DNA of 64,000 nt from an uncultured Umboniibacter sp. (GCF_947497555.1 NZ_CANMGY010000003.1:124001-188000), one strand, 5' to 3'; counted from the first letter of the stretch, positions 18,505 to 31,204 are shown. The notes: generated from the sequence alone by a model not told the origin. Translations and numbers: made by a program.

Positions 18505-20079
18505 CTATTCCCACTCAATCGTCGCTGGTGGCTTACCCGAAACATCGTAAACAACGCGCGACACGCCACTAATTTCATTAATGATGCGATTCGACACATG
18601 TCCGAGCAATTCGTAGGGTAGGTGAGCCCAATGAGCTGTCATAAAGTCAACTGTTTGGACCGCACGAAGTGAAATGACCCACTCATAGCGACGGCCATCA
18701 CCAACTACTCCCACCGATTTAACGGGTAGGAATACTGCAAAGGCCTGACTCGTCTCATGGTACCAACCAGCTTTGTGCAATTCTTCGATAAAAATAGCAT
18801 CGGCTTCACGAAGGATATCCGCATACTCGCGCTTCACTTCGCCCAGAATACGGACGCCCAGGCCCGGGCCTGGGAACGGGTGACGGTATACCATGTCGTA
18901 GGGTAGCCCTAGCTCTAGGCCAATCTTACGAACTTCGTCCTTAAACAGCTCCCTTAGAGGCTCTACCAACTCAAAGGCCATGTCGTCAGGTAGTCCACCC
19001 ACATTGTGGTGCGACTTAATTACGTGGGCTTTGCCGTGCTTGGAGGCGGCTGACTCAATAACATCCGGGTAGATTGTGCCCTGCGCTAGGAAGTCGATAC
19101 CCTGTAATGCCGTCGCTTCTTCATCAAAGACATCAATAAAGGTATTACCAATGATCTTACGTTTCGCTTCCGGATCGCTCACGCCAGCAAGACGATCGAG
19201 GAATAAGTCTTCACGGTCTGAACGAATCACACGGATGCCCATGTTCTGGGCGAACATATGCATAACCTGGTCGCCTTCGTTCTTGCGCAGCAAGCCGTTG
19301 TCTACGAAGACACAGACCAACTTATCGCCAATAGCCTTGTGCAGTAACGCCGCAACCACCGAAGAATCAACACCACCGGATAGCCCCAACAGAACCTGCT
19401 TGTCGCCAACTTGCTCGCGCACCGTTGCCACCAAATCATTAACGATATTACCTGGAGTCCAAAGTGTGTCGCAGCCGCAGATATCAACCACGAAGCGACG
19501 CAGAATACGCTCGCCCTGAAGGGTGTGAGTAACTTCTGGGTGGAACTGAACGCCATAGAGTTTCTTAGCTTCGTTTGCCATCCCCGCAATGGGGCATGAA
19601 GGAGTAGAAGCCGTCACCACAAAGCCCTCAGGGAGCGTGGTGACCTTATCGCCGTGACTCATCCAGACATCAATCTGCTGACCTACTTCGTCGTCATGAT
19701 CTACGATGCCATTTAATAGCGAGCCTGCCGCTTCCAGTTTGACGCGAGCAAAACCGAATTCACTTTCGTCCGAACCGGTAACTTTACCGCCCCACTGCTC
19801 GGCCATGGTCTGCATGCCGTAGCAAATCCCCAGTACTGGCAATTCTGAATTGAAGACGTAGTCCGAGGCGCGAGGAGAATCCTCCTCCGTCACACTTTCA
19901 GGTCCACCTGATAGGATGATCCCCGTTGGGTTAAATTCGCGAATATGTTCTTCCGCGAGATCCCACGGAAGGATTTCGCAGTAAACCCCAATTTCACGAA
20001 CACGACGGGCGATGAGCTGGGTGTACTGTGAACCGAAATCCAGAATAAGAATACGATGTTGATGAATATCTTGCGTCAT
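18505..20079 (-). CDS. guaA: GMP synthase (glutamine-hydrolysing)
   Basis: Converts XMP to GMP using glutamine and ATP. 524 residues. The class I amidotransferase domain has the nucleophile in [11 protein letters not shown] and the His/Glu in [10 protein letters not shown]. The ATP-pyrophosphatase loop is LSGGVDSSV, and the C-terminal dimerisation domain ends KPPATIEWE, as in the family. It follows guaB with a 122-base gap containing a hairpin. Confidence 0.98.
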   Translation of the reverse strand: MTQDIHQHRILILDFGSQYTQLIARRVREIGVYCEILPWDLAEEHIREFNPTGIILSGGPESVTEEDSPRASDYVFNSELPVLGICYGMQTMAEQWGGKVTGSDESEFGFARVKLEAAGSLLNGIVDHDDEVGQQIDVWMSHGDKVTTLPEGFVVTASTPSCPIAGMANEAKKLYGVQFHPEVTHTLQGERILRRFVVDICGCDTLWTPGNIVNDLVATVREQVGDKQVLLGLSGGVDSSVVAALLHKAIGDKLVCVFVDNGLLRKNEGDQVMHMFAQNMGIRVIRSDREDLFLDRLAGVSDPEAKRKIIGNTFIDVFDEEATALQGIDFLAQGTIYPDVIESAASKHGKAHVIKSHHNVGGLPDDMAFELVEPLRELFKDEVRKIGLELGLPYDMVYRHPFPGPGLGVRILGEVKREYADILREADAIFIEELHKAGWYHETSQAFAVFLPVKSVGVVGDGRRYEWVISLRAVQTVDFMTAHWAHLPYELLGHVSNRIINEISGVSRVVYDVSGKPPATIEWE

Positions 20080-20140
20080 AGCTATTTCACTTTGTTGGCC
20101 GAATCAACGAGTCGGCGAAAATGGTTCTGCAAAATGCAAA

Positions 20141-20177
20141 GAACCGAGTAACTAGCCTAGGCCTATTTACTCGGTTC
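20141..20177. other. Perfect hairpin in the guaB-guaA intergenic region
   Basis: GAACCGAGTAA (20141-20151) pairs exactly with TTACTCGGTTC (20167-20177), 15-base loop. No T tract on either strand. It lies 24 bases after the guaB stop and about 60 before guaA, so it could stabilise or attenuate the operon transcript. Confidence 0.55.
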
Positions 20178-20201
20178 CGCATGGCCATTACTACCCTAGA
20201 C

Positions 20202-21707
<1,506 letters not shown>

Positions 21708-21770
21708 CTAGTGTTAAAGTATCTGTAGATGACTTTAGCTAGCTGCCCGAGAATTTATAAGCCTTAAATT

Positions 21771-23234
21771 ATGCACAATTCACCCCCCTCAGAGCAAAGG
21801 CAAATATTCACGGTTGCCCAGCTTAATAACTTCGCCAAACAGGTGCTAGAAGCCAACCTACCTATGATTTGGGTGGAAGGTGAACTCTCGAATGTAACTA
21901 TTGCCGCTTCCGGGCACTGGTACTTCACCCTTAAGGATAGTCGAGCTCAGGTTCGTTGCGCGATGTTTAAAGGGCGAAATATGCGTTCTCGGGTGCGGCC
22001 ACAGAATGGCCAAAAGGTATTAGTTTGTGGTCGAGTCAGTCTCTACGAAGGCAGAGGTGATTACCAATTATTGGCTGATCACATGGAAGACGCCGGGCTT
22101 GGTGCACTTCAAAGACAGCTCGACGAACTAAAACAAAAGCTACAGAACGAGGGGCTATTTAACCCCGAATTTAAGCAGCCTCTACCAGAACAACCGCAAC
22201 ACATTGGCGTGATCACCTCCGCCAAGGGCGCTGCCATTCATGATATCCTAAAAGTCCTCCATGCCCGTTGCCCGAGTATTCCCGTAACAATTATCCCCAC
22301 AGCTGTTCAGGGCGCTGACGCCCCAGCAGCGATCGTCAAGGCCATCCAGCTAGCGGAGGCCAGTGAGTTATTTGATGTACTCATTGTTGGTCGAGGTGGC
22401 GGGTCTCTTGAGGATCTGTGGGCCTTCAATGACGAACAGGTGGCGAGAGCCATTTTCTCAGCTGAAGTGCCTATTATATCGGCCGTTGGGCATGAATCCG
22501 ATGTGTCGATTGCCGATTTAGTCGCCGACGTCCGTGCCGCGACGCCTTCGCAGGCCGCTGAACTTGCGAGCCCTGACCAAAGCGTCTGGCTCACTCAGGT
22601 GCAACAGCTTCGCGCTCGTCTGCAGCGGGCTTTGATTCGCATCGGCCAACTGAATAAGCGCCAGTTCACTACTCTGTCACAGCGGCTTCGTTCGCCCTCC
22701 CGCCAGCTCCAGCAGCACGCACAAACCGTTGATCGCAATCAAATTTCCCTCCAACAGGTGATGGGCAGGCAGCTTAGCGCCCGTAAACAGCACCTAGCGA
22801 GCTTGGCACAACGACTGCGTCACCCCGGTGAGCGCCTGACTCAACAGCAGCAGCTTGTGGGCCAGCTCAGCAACCGTCTAATTCGCGCCCAGGAGGCAAA
22901 TTTAGCCCACCAGCGCAACGCACTGGATCGTAATAGTCTTAGTAACACGTTTTTACAGACACCGCTTTCGGCTCAGCAATCTCGACTGCACGAGAGTGTT
23001 AAGCAAATTGGCTTTATCCAGCAGCGACTCCTCACGCCTAAGCAGGAGCAATTTAAGCTTCTAGTATCAAAGCTCAATACCGTTTCGCCATTAGCGACGC
23101 TTGAGCGCGGTTATGCGGTGGTTAAGGATGACTCCGGTAAAGTTGCACCAAGCAAAAGTGCACTTAAGACGGATGACCGAATAGAGATTCTATTCCGTGA
23201 TGGCAGTCTTTCGGCCCAGATTTTGGATAAGTAG
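21771..23234 (+). CDS. xseA: Exodeoxyribonuclease VII large subunit
   Basis: Catalytic subunit of the single-strand-specific exonuclease VII. 487 residues. OB-fold at residues ~8-105 (MIWVEGELSNVTIAASGHWYF), then the nuclease domain with ITSAKGAAIHDIL, IIVGRGGGSLEDLWAFNDE and SAVGHESDVSIADLVAD motifs. A long helical region follows, with a C-terminal LERGYAVV segment. The small subunit gene xseB is not in the window. Divergent from guaB, a common arrangement. Confidence 0.96.
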   Translation: MHNSPPSEQRQIFTVAQLNNFAKQVLEANLPMIWVEGELSNVTIAASGHWYFTLKDSRAQVRCAMFKGRNMRSRVRPQNGQKVLVCGRVSLYEGRGDYQLLADHMEDAGLGALQRQLDELKQKLQNEGLFNPEFKQPLPEQPQHIGVITSAKGAAIHDILKVLHARCPSIPVTIIPTAVQGADAPAAIVKAIQLAEASELFDVLIVGRGGGSLEDLWAFNDEQVARAIFSAEVPIISAVGHESDVSIADLVADVRAATPSQAAELASPDQSVWLTQVQQLRARLQRALIRIGQLNKRQFTTLSQRLRSPSRQLQQHAQTVDRNQISLQQVMGRQLSARKQHLASLAQRLRHPGERLTQQQQLVGQLSNRLIRAQEANLAHQRNALDRNSLSNTFLQTPLSAQQSRLHESVKQIGFIQQRLLTPKQEQFKLLVSKLNTVSPLATLERGYAVVKDDSGKVAPSKSALKTDDRIEILFRDGSLSAQILDK

Positions 23235-23295
23235 CTAACCATCTCGATTTTACTTACACTATTCATGCTTAAAAAACTCCCACAAGGAATATAAT

Positions 23296-25560
23296 ATGAA
23301 GCGAATTTCGCCTTGGCTTGCCACTAGCGCGCTAAGCCTAACGCTGGTTGCCTGCTCATCACCCGATAGCACACCTCAGCAAGAAACCACCATTGATGTA
23401 ACGAGCGATAGTTTTAACACCGAAGGTATGTGGATGCCTGAACAGCTTCCTCAGCTAGGTGATACACTACAAACTCTTGGCCTTGAGTTACCGGTTGAAT
23501 CCCTCACCAAGCTCACCGAATTCCCAATGAATGCGGTCATCAGCCTAGGCGGTTGTACTGCGTCTTTCGTTTCTCCGCAGGGCTTGGTTGCCACCAACCA
23601 CCATTGCGCCTACGGCTCTATCCAGTACAACTCAACTGAAGACAACGATCTGTTGGCCAACGGTTTTTATGCCGAACAGTTGACTGACGAACTACCCGCA
23701 GCACCCGGTTCGCGTATCTATGTGACCGAAGACGTTGTGGACGTCACTAGTGACATTAACGCTGCACTCAACGATGAAATGAGTGGTCTAGAGCGCAACC
23801 AAGCGATCGAGAATGCCGAGAAGTCCATTGTGGCGGCCTGTGAAGAAACCGATGGCTATCGCTGTAATGTCTATTCCTACTACGGCGGTTTGCAATACTA
23901 TTTGCTCAAGCAGATGGAAATCCGTGACGTCCGCTTGGTCTATGCCCCTGCTAGCTCCATTGGTAAGTTCGGTGGCGATATCGACAATTGGATGTGGCCG
24001 CGCCACACGGGCGACTTCAGTTTCTACCGCGCCTACGTAAGCCCAACCGGTCAACCCGCTGATTTCGCTGAAGAGAATGTGCCATTTACCCCTAAGAATC
24101 ACTTAAAGGTGGCTACACAAGGTCCAGCCGAACACGACTTCGTAATGGTCGCTGGCTATCCAGGCAGCACCAATCGTTACCGTACTGCGCTTGAAGTGGA
24201 AAACCAGTTCAACTGGTACTACCCAACCATGCAAAAGGTTTTAGCTAACTGGTCTGCCACCATTGGTGAAGCAGCGGGTGAAGGCACTGATGCTGAGCTC
24301 AAGTATGCTAGCCAGATTGCTGGTCTTAACAACTATGCCAAGAATTTCATGGGCATGATGGAAGGTTACGCGCGTTCGGATTTACTTCAGCGTAAAGTCC
24401 AACTCGAAGCCGACTTACAGGCTTGGATTGATAGTGATGCAGAGCGTACCGAGCAGTACGCCAACAGCCTTAACGACTTGAGTGAGCTCATCGCCGAAGA
24501 CAGCCAAAACCAGGAACGCGACTTCGCCATTAACTACATGGCGCGAAGCAGCCTCCTAGGAGCCGCTAACACACTTGTTCGTCTAGCCCACGAAAATCAA
24601 AAGGCTAACGACGAGCGTACGCTGGGTTACCAAGAGCGTGATTTACCGCGTATCGAAGCGGGCCTGCAACGCATCAACCGTCGCTACGACCAGAACGTTG
24701 ATAAGGCCGTTTGGATGTTCTTCGTTGAGAACTACTTAGCGCTTCCTGCTGACCAGCGTGTTGCAGAATTTGACGCCTTCTTCGGACTCAATGGTTCGGC
24801 TGAAGACGCACAGCTTCTCTCTGCGAAACTGGACGAAATGTATGCCCAGTCCAGCATGGAAGATGCCGAGAATCGCGTTACTCTAATGACAGCAACGCCG
24901 GCGCAACTTGCTGAGTCTGAAGATCCGTTCATTCAGCTAGCCGTAACGATGTTCGACTTTAGAATGCAGCGCGAGGAGGAGGCTCGAGATCGTTCTGGCC
25001 TATACTCACAGCTGCGCCCACGCTATATGCAAATGCTGATCGACTTCTACGGTGAGCAGGGCCTTCCTGTTTACCCGGACGCTAATAGCACCTTGCGCGT
25101 GACCTACGGTGTCGTGAAAGGCTACACCCCACCAGCAGGAAGCTTCACAGAGGCAGCTGACGGTAACGACGGTGTTGACTCTTACGTGCCCTTCACCACC
25201 CTAAACGGCATCACCGCGAAGTACACGGGCGAAGACCCATTCGATTCTCCGGCGGTTCAGCTTGAGCAAATTGAAGCGGAAAACTATGGTCGTTACTATG
25301 ATGAGACTCTTGATTCGGTATCCGTGAATTACCTCACTACGGTTGATACGACCGGTGGTAACTCAGGCTCACCGACTATGAACGGTAAAGGTGAATTCAT
25401 TGGTCTGCTATTCGATGGCACCTATGACAGCATCAATGCTGACTGGGACTTCACCTCATCAACGCGTTCTATTCACGTAGATGTTAGCTACATGCTTTGG
25501 GTCATGGAGAATGTGGATAACACCGAGCGTTTGCTTGAGGAAATGGGTATTGAACACTAA
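23296..25560 (+). CDS. S46 family dipeptidyl-peptidase, DPP7-like
   Basis: Exported serine exopeptidase releasing dipeptides from oligopeptide N-termini. 754 residues. It starts with a lipoprotein signal (LTLVAC, Cys20). Trypsin-fold motifs are visible: TNHHCAYGS (catalytic His at 102-103), the Asp region DIDNWMWPRHTGDF, and nucleophile Ser690 in TTGGNSGSP. The residue 18 after Ser is Gly708 (LLFDG). In the characterised S46 enzymes this position is Gly in DPP7 (hydrophobic P1) and Arg in DPP11 (acidic P1), so DPP7-type specificity is inferred. Monocistronic with its own terminator. Confidence 0.93.
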   Translation: MKRISPWLATSALSLTLVACSSPDSTPQQETTIDVTSDSFNTEGMWMPEQLPQLGDTLQTLGLELPVESLTKLTEFPMNAVISLGGCTASFVSPQGLVATNHHCAYGSIQYNSTEDNDLLANGFYAEQLTDELPAAPGSRIYVTEDVVDVTSDINAALNDEMSGLERNQAIENAEKSIVAACEETDGYRCNVYSYYGGLQYYLLKQMEIRDVRLVYAPASSIGKFGGDIDNWMWPRHTGDFSFYRAYVSPTGQPADFAEENVPFTPKNHLKVATQGPAEHDFVMVAGYPGSTNRYRTALEVENQFNWYYPTMQKVLANWSATIGEAAGEGTDAELKYASQIAGLNNYAKNFMGMMEGYARSDLLQRKVQLEADLQAWIDSDAERTEQYANSLNDLSELIAEDSQNQERDFAINYMARSSLLGAANTLVRLAHENQKANDERTLGYQERDLPRIEAGLQRINRRYDQNVDKAVWMFFVENYLALPADQRVAEFDAFFGLNGSAEDAQLLSAKLDEMYAQSSMEDAENRVTLMTATPAQLAESEDPFIQLAVTMFDFRMQREEEARDRSGLYSQLRPRYMQMLIDFYGEQGLPVYPDANSTLRVTYGVVKGYTPPAGSFTEAADGNDGVDSYVPFTTLNGITAKYTGEDPFDSPAVQLEQIEAENYGRYYDETLDSVSVNYLTTVDTTGGNSGSPTMNGKGEFIGLLFDGTYDSINADWDFTSSTRSIHVDVSYMLWVMENVDNTERLLEEMGIEH

Positions 25561-25607
25561 TTCCTAGTAGCTAGTGAGCGCTCATCGCGAGCGTCAAATG
25601 TAATTGG

Positions 25608-25636
25608 GGGCGTCTAAGTACTAGACGCCCTTTTTT
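25608..25636 (+). terminator. Intrinsic terminator after the S46 peptidase
   Basis: Stem GGGCGTCTA / TAGACGCCC (9 bp, 5-base loop) followed by six T residues, 48 bases after the stop codon. Confidence 0.92.
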
Positions 25637-25833
25637 GTAACCTCTTTTATTGCTTAACCATCCCATCAAGGCAAGCGAGCACTCTAATTCACAGCGCAAG
25701 TCAGACACACTAGTCGAACACAGTATTCACGCATACTCCCGACAATAGCACTTACAAATTGAGATCTACGTTCGCCATAACAGGGAAGTATTCAATTGCA
25801 TCGAGCTGTACAAAATGCAACCATCTAGATACT

Positions 25834-25839
25834 TATAAT
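25834..25839 (+). promoter_or_regulatory. Candidate -10 element for the Hcp-like gene
   Basis: A perfect TATAAT lies 18 bases before the start codon, with no good -35 at 17 bases. An inverted repeat TTGCAT-N14-ATGCAA lies just upstream. The leader would be very short; weak evidence. The rest of the 25,640-25,830 stretch shows no gene. Confidence 0.3.
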
Positions 25840-25857
25840 TTGGATAGGATCAAGGAT

Positions 25858-26388
25858 ATGAGTATCAAGCGCAAAATCATGGCACTTTCGGTGTCAGCTC
25901 TACTAACTGTTTTCTCAACAACCGCATCAGCCGCCGTTGATATGTTCATCAAGATCGGCGACATTGAAGGCGAGTCTCAGCACGCCGACCACCGAGGCGC
26001 AATCGACGTTTTAGCATGGAGTTGGGGAGTCAGTAGTGAAGGCCAGAGGAATAACCGCGGTGGCGCCTGCGTAGAAGGCTTATCGCTTACCAAGTGGATT
26101 GATAAGGCAAGTGGCGAGTTAATGATGAGCGTCGTCGCCAATCAATCATTTCCTGAAGCGACTTTGACAATTACTCGTCAAGGGGAAAGGCCAATGGATT
26201 ACCTGACCATCACCCTAAGAAACGTTTCCGTTTCGTCGGTGTCTACGGGTGGTTCGAATGAACAGGATAGACTAGCTGAATCCGTAACTCTGAATTTCGA
26301 GGTAGCCGAGTGGGTCTATACTGAGCAAACTCCCGACGGTCGACCTGGTTCATCCTCAACCTCTACGATTTATGGAAGCTGTCGTTAG
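25858..26388 (+). CDS. Exported Hcp1-like protein (T6SS tube family fold)
   Basis: 176 residues. From about residue 26 the sequence (AVDMFIKIGDIEGESQ, IDVLAWSWGVS, VSSVSTGGSNEQDRLAES) closely matches Hcp1, the hexameric ring protein of type VI secretion tubes. Uniquely, it is preceded by a classic Sec signal peptide (MSIKRKIMALSVSALLTVFS with an ASA cleavage site), which cytoplasmic Hcp never has. Two cysteines (GGACVEG and the C-terminal GSCR) could form a disulfide in the periplasm. Start taken at 25858 (AAGGAT upstream); the open frame runs 33 codons further. No other T6SS gene is in the window. Role unknown. Confidence 0.85.
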   Translation: MSIKRKIMALSVSALLTVFSTTASAAVDMFIKIGDIEGESQHADHRGAIDVLAWSWGVSSEGQRNNRGGACVEGLSLTKWIDKASGELMMSVVANQSFPEATLTITRQGERPMDYLTITLRNVSVSSVSTGGSNEQDRLAESVTLNFEVAEWVYTEQTPDGRPGSSSTSTIYGSCR

Positions 26389-26473
26389 TGGTTCAACCTC
26401 TCGCTGAAAGGTGAGATTGAGTTGCGGATTTAGCTTTATCGCTTTATGTAGCAAAAGCTGCTAACGCATCAAA

Positions 26474-26506
26474 AAAGCCCCAACAGAGACTCTGCTGGGG
26501 CTTTTT
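26474..26506 (+). terminator. Intrinsic terminator after the Hcp-like gene
   Basis: GC-rich stem AGCCCCAACAG / CTGCTGGGGCT with one mismatch, loop AGACT, then five T residues. Confidence 0.9.
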
Positions 26507-26717
26507 ATCGACTACCTCTTACTTCCTAGCTATTAGAACAGTGCGGCTAAACATCTCAGTACCCAGCAACATACTGACTATTGGTAGCCCTTCCCTAGTT
26601 AAATTCAAGAAACTCTCGATAGATAAAATCTAATGGTCTAAGGCTAGGGGGTATCAACGGCGGTCACAGCACGAGAATTTAAGGTTAAGGCACTTTGGTA
26701 GAAAGGACTATTTGTTG

Positions 26718-27024
26718 TTAACCGCAAACATTGATCTGATCAACAACTACTTCATATTGAGGATACCGAACCTGCGCCGGAGCAAGATTAAGCTCCACTA
26801 ATAGGTCAAAGTCATCCCACCGATGGCTCAGAGAAATTACTCGTGTTAAGAAATGCTGCCGCTCCCTGCTCGACTACGGCGGGGTGCGCTGTTGCCGAAA
26901 CAGGAAAAACCGCCACCAGTAAAATAGGAGGCCCCACTTGCACAGAAGTAGAATTATCATTACTCCATACGGTTAGTAATATTGCGAAGCGAAAACTAAG
27001 AGTAAAGCGCATTACAGAGCCCAT
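26718..27024 (-). pseudogene. Probable frameshifted small gene (unknown function)
   Basis: The 723-base stretch between the Hcp-like gene and the DASS transporter holds no intact convincing gene. On the minus strand, an ATG at 27024 opens MGSVMRFTLSFRFAILL and continues to ATAHPAVVEQGAAAF. It then runs out of frame at an AAA/TTT run near 26851. Moving by one base there continues as LTRVISLSHRWDDFDLL, then VELNLAPAQVRYPQYE and VVVDQINVCG, stop at 26718. The second part looks protein-like and gives about 100 residues in total. Either a pseudogene, a sequencing slip, or chance. Family not recognised. 26,510-26,717 shows nothing. Confidence 0.38.
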
Positions 27025-27111
27025 AAAGAATAAGAGTATTGTGCTTCGTTATACTTTTGATCGAGACGACTTTCTAGCGAACAAATCTCTCACTTATGGT
27101 CGAACTCACCC

Positions 27112-28563
27112 CTAGGTCAGAAATAGAAAACAGAACATCGCAACAACAAAGCCCGCGATCAGATTCAAGCGCATGCCGGCCTTGGCCATATCAGCCACCG
27201 CAAAGAGTCCTGATGAATACACAATGGCATTCGGAGCTGTGGCTACGGGTAGCATGAACGCACAGCTTGCTGCTAACGCGACCGGTATGCAGAGAATTAA
27301 CGGACTAATATCCAACTGCAGCGCAAGCGCCGCTACAATAGGAAGAAAGGTTGCCGTGGTTGCTAAATTGGAGGTCAATTCAGTGAGATACACCACCGTA
27401 AAGGTCACCGCTAGGATAAGCACCAGCAGACCATATTGGCTGAACGGCAATAGTGATTCACCCAGCCACAGCGCCAAGCCCGACGAGTTCACCGCTCCAG
27501 CTAAACTCAAACCGCCTCCAAATAGGAGTAAAACAGCCCAAGGCAAGGTCTTGGCAGTATCCCAGTCCATAAGACGCTCCTCACTGTTAGATGAAGCGGG
27601 GATCACAAACAGTAATGCCGCTGCAGCAAGTGCGATTACCGCATCACTTAAAAACGGTAGGTCGAGGGACGACGCCAACCAGGGTCTGAGCGCCCAGCAA
27701 AAAATTACCAACGAGAACACTAGCCCTACTCGTTTCTCCGCTGAGGACATTTCGCCGAGGGCTTGTTTCAGCTCAAAGATATGTGACTGAACCGTATCAC
27801 TCGACGAGACCTGAAAGCGAAACACCAAGCGAGTTAGCACCCACCAGGCACAGGGCAGCAACATACAGGTTAACGGCAATCCGATAGCGAGCCACTCAGT
27901 GAAACCAATATCGATACCATATTCTTCGCTCACGAACGCCGCAACCAGGGCATTGGGAGGAGTGCCGATAATCGTTGCCATACCGCCAATGGTGGCACCG
28001 AAAGCTACGCCGATAACTAATGCGATAGCGAAATTCTTTTTCGAGGTAGGCTGAAGGTCATCCCGTTCGCTAATCAATGCGGCAACAGACAACGCAATGG
28101 GCAACAACATCATGGTTGTTGAGGTGTTCGTCATTCCCATGGATAGCAGCGCTGCGATGAGCATGAAGCCCCCGATAATCGCTCGCCCTTCCGTCCCCAC
28201 TCGACTGAGGATTGCTAACGCTATGCGACGATGTAGATGCCACTTCTCAAGTGCTAGGGCAAGGATAAAAGCGCCAAGAAAAAGGAAAATTAGCGGATGC
28301 GCATAGCCGGCTGAAAAGTCTCGCAGACCTCCTACGCCTAGTAACGGCAGGACGATTAATGGCAAGAGAGCGGTTACGGCCACTGGAATCGCTTCGAATC
28401 CCCAAAGAATTGCCATTAAGACTACCAAGCTCGCCACATCCCAGGCTTGATCACTCATAGTGGTTTGATAGCCACTAGTTAGCTGCATCAGGAAGAAAAG
28501 TCCCAGTGCCGCAACGATGGCAATGCTGCTGCGTTGGCGAGGAAGATAAAACGATAGAGGCAT
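27112..28563 (-). CDS. DASS (SLC13) family sodium:divalent-anion symporter
   Basis: 483-residue inner-membrane transporter with about 12 helices of the divalent anion:Na+ symporter family (dicarboxylates, sulfate or citrate). Seen: SMGMTNTSTTMMLLPIAL and ELTSNLATTATFLPIV (the two SNT-type hairpin motifs), and ASCAFMLPVATAPNAIVYSSG (the family C-terminal signature). Substrate cannot be fixed from sequence; C4-dicarboxylates are common. It is separated from groL by a strong terminator, so it has its own promoter. Confidence 0.92.
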   Translation of the reverse strand: MPLSFYLPRQRSSIAIVAALGLFFLMQLTSGYQTTMSDQAWDVASLVVLMAILWGFEAIPVAVTALLPLIVLPLLGVGGLRDFSAGYAHPLIFLFLGAFILALALEKWHLHRRIALAILSRVGTEGRAIIGGFMLIAALLSMGMTNTSTTMMLLPIALSVAALISERDDLQPTSKKNFAIALVIGVAFGATIGGMATIIGTPPNALVAAFVSEEYGIDIGFTEWLAIGLPLTCMLLPCAWWVLTRLVFRFQVSSSDTVQSHIFELKQALGEMSSAEKRVGLVFSLVIFCWALRPWLASSLDLPFLSDAVIALAAAALLFVIPASSNSEERLMDWDTAKTLPWAVLLLFGGGLSLAGAVNSSGLALWLGESLLPFSQYGLLVLILAVTFTVVYLTELTSNLATTATFLPIVAALALQLDISPLILCIPVALAASCAFMLPVATAPNAIVYSSGLFAVADMAKAGMRLNLIAGFVVAMFCFLFLT

Positions 28564-28616
28564 AGCAAGTCCGAGTGATTTTTGTTATTTGCCGCCTAGC
28601 TTAACAAATTTTGGGC

Positions 28617-28648
28617 AAAAAAAACCGCGCTAAGCAGCGCGGTTTTTT
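28617..28648. terminator. Bidirectional intrinsic terminator after groL
   Basis: Perfect stem AAACCGCGCT / AGCGCGGTTT with AAGC loop, A-run on the left and T-run on the right. Lies 20 bases past the groL stop, before the DASS gene. Confidence 0.92.
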
Positions 28649-28668
28649 CGAGTAACAAAGAGGGATGA

Positions 28669-30321
<1,653 letters not shown>

Positions 30322-30344
30322 TCAATTCGTTTAAACCGGTGATA

Positions 30345-30638
30345 TTAAGCTTCAACAATGCCGTAGATTTCAGATTCGCTCATGATAATAAGCTCCTCGT
30401 CGCCATCTTTGATGGTGTTGCTATCTGCGTAACGACCAAAGACAACCTGATCGCCTACTTGCACACTCATCGTGCGAACTTCGCCATTATCCAAAGCAGC
30501 CCCTGGGCCTACCGCTACAACTTCACCCTGATTCGGCTTCTCTTTTGCTGCTGCGGTTAGAATAATACCGCCTGCTGTTGTCTCTTCTTGTTCGTTGCGA
30601 CGAACAACAACACGGTCATGTAGAGGACGAATTTTCAT
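30345..30638 (-). CDS. groS: Co-chaperonin GroES (10 kDa)
   Basis: 97-residue lid of the GroEL chamber: [19 protein letters not shown] at the start, mobile loop TTAGGIILT (about residues 21-29), roof segment and EIYGIVEA ending. First gene of the groSL operon, with a sigma32-like promoter about 65-95 bases upstream. Confidence 0.99.
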   Translation of the reverse strand: MKIRPLHDRVVVRRNEQEETTAGGIILTAAAKEKPNQGEVVAVGPGAALDNGEVRTMSVQVGDQVVFGRYADSNTIKDGDEELIIMSESEIYGIVEA

Positions 30639-30702
30639 CGTGGTATATCTCCAATAGATTATTATTGCGGTTTACAACGTGCATTAAACTAGCACTCTTG
30701 CA

Positions 30703-30731
30703 TAGATGGGCTCGAATTCTCTAAATTCAAG
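30703..30731 (-). promoter_or_regulatory. Heat-shock (sigma32) promoter of groESL
   Basis: Minus strand reads CTTGAAT, 14 bases, CCCATCTA, close to the sigma32 consensus (CTTGAAA / CCCCATNT) with correct spacing, 65 bases before groS. Confidence 0.75.
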
Positions 30732-30744
30732 CCCTACTAAAAAA

Positions 30745-31179
30745 TTATTTTAGATTTTTGTCGGAATGGCGCTCGAACTCACCATCAATGATCACTCCGC
30801 TCTGGCTGGCCGCATAAAATTTTGCTCTCGACTGATAGTACTTCGCTACTCGCGTGATAAAGAGATAGCGTGTTGCCGGTAGAATCAACAAAAAGCCGAC
30901 GACATCAGAGACAAACCCAGGGAATAGCAACATACCTCCCCCTACTGCCATCACGACTCCTTCAACCAATTCTCCAGTAGGAGCTTCGCCACGAGCGACC
31001 TTTTCGTCAACTTGCCTAAGCAGAGCAAAGCCTTGGTGGCGCAATAGCTGAACACCAATAAACGCGGTAACAAAACATAATGCGATGGTTGCTAGCGCGC
31101 CAATTTCAGCACCGATAGTGATTAGCACCCATAGTTCTATAACTGGAATGGCAATTAAGCCGAAGAGTACTTTGTGCAT
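30745..31179 (-). CDS. fxsA: FxsA family membrane protein
   Basis: 144-residue inner-membrane protein of the FxsA family (suppressor of F exclusion of phage T7 in E. coli). Seen: PVIELWVLITIGAEIGALA at the start, GVQLLRHQGFALL, and VGGGMLLFPGFVSDVVGFLLILP, which is the diagnostic second half. Located next to groESL as in E. coli, on the same strand upstream. Molecular role unknown. Confidence 0.92.
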   Translation of the reverse strand: MHKVLFGLIAIPVIELWVLITIGAEIGALATIALCFVTAFIGVQLLRHQGFALLRQVDEKVARGEAPTGELVEGVVMAVGGGMLLFPGFVSDVVGFLLILPATRYLFITRVAKYYQSRAKFYAASQSGVIIDGEFERHSDKNLK

Positions 31180-31204
31180 AGTGAATCCTCTTTATGTGAC
31201 TTAT

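Noticed and set aside
25858..26388. Part of a type VI secretion locus
   Set aside because: No VgrG, TssB/C, ClpV or membrane-complex genes within the window, and the protein has a Sec leader.
26843..27115. 90-codon plus-strand frame
   Set aside because: Overlaps the proposed frameshifted minus-strand gene, whose second half looks more protein-like; no ribosome site or family.
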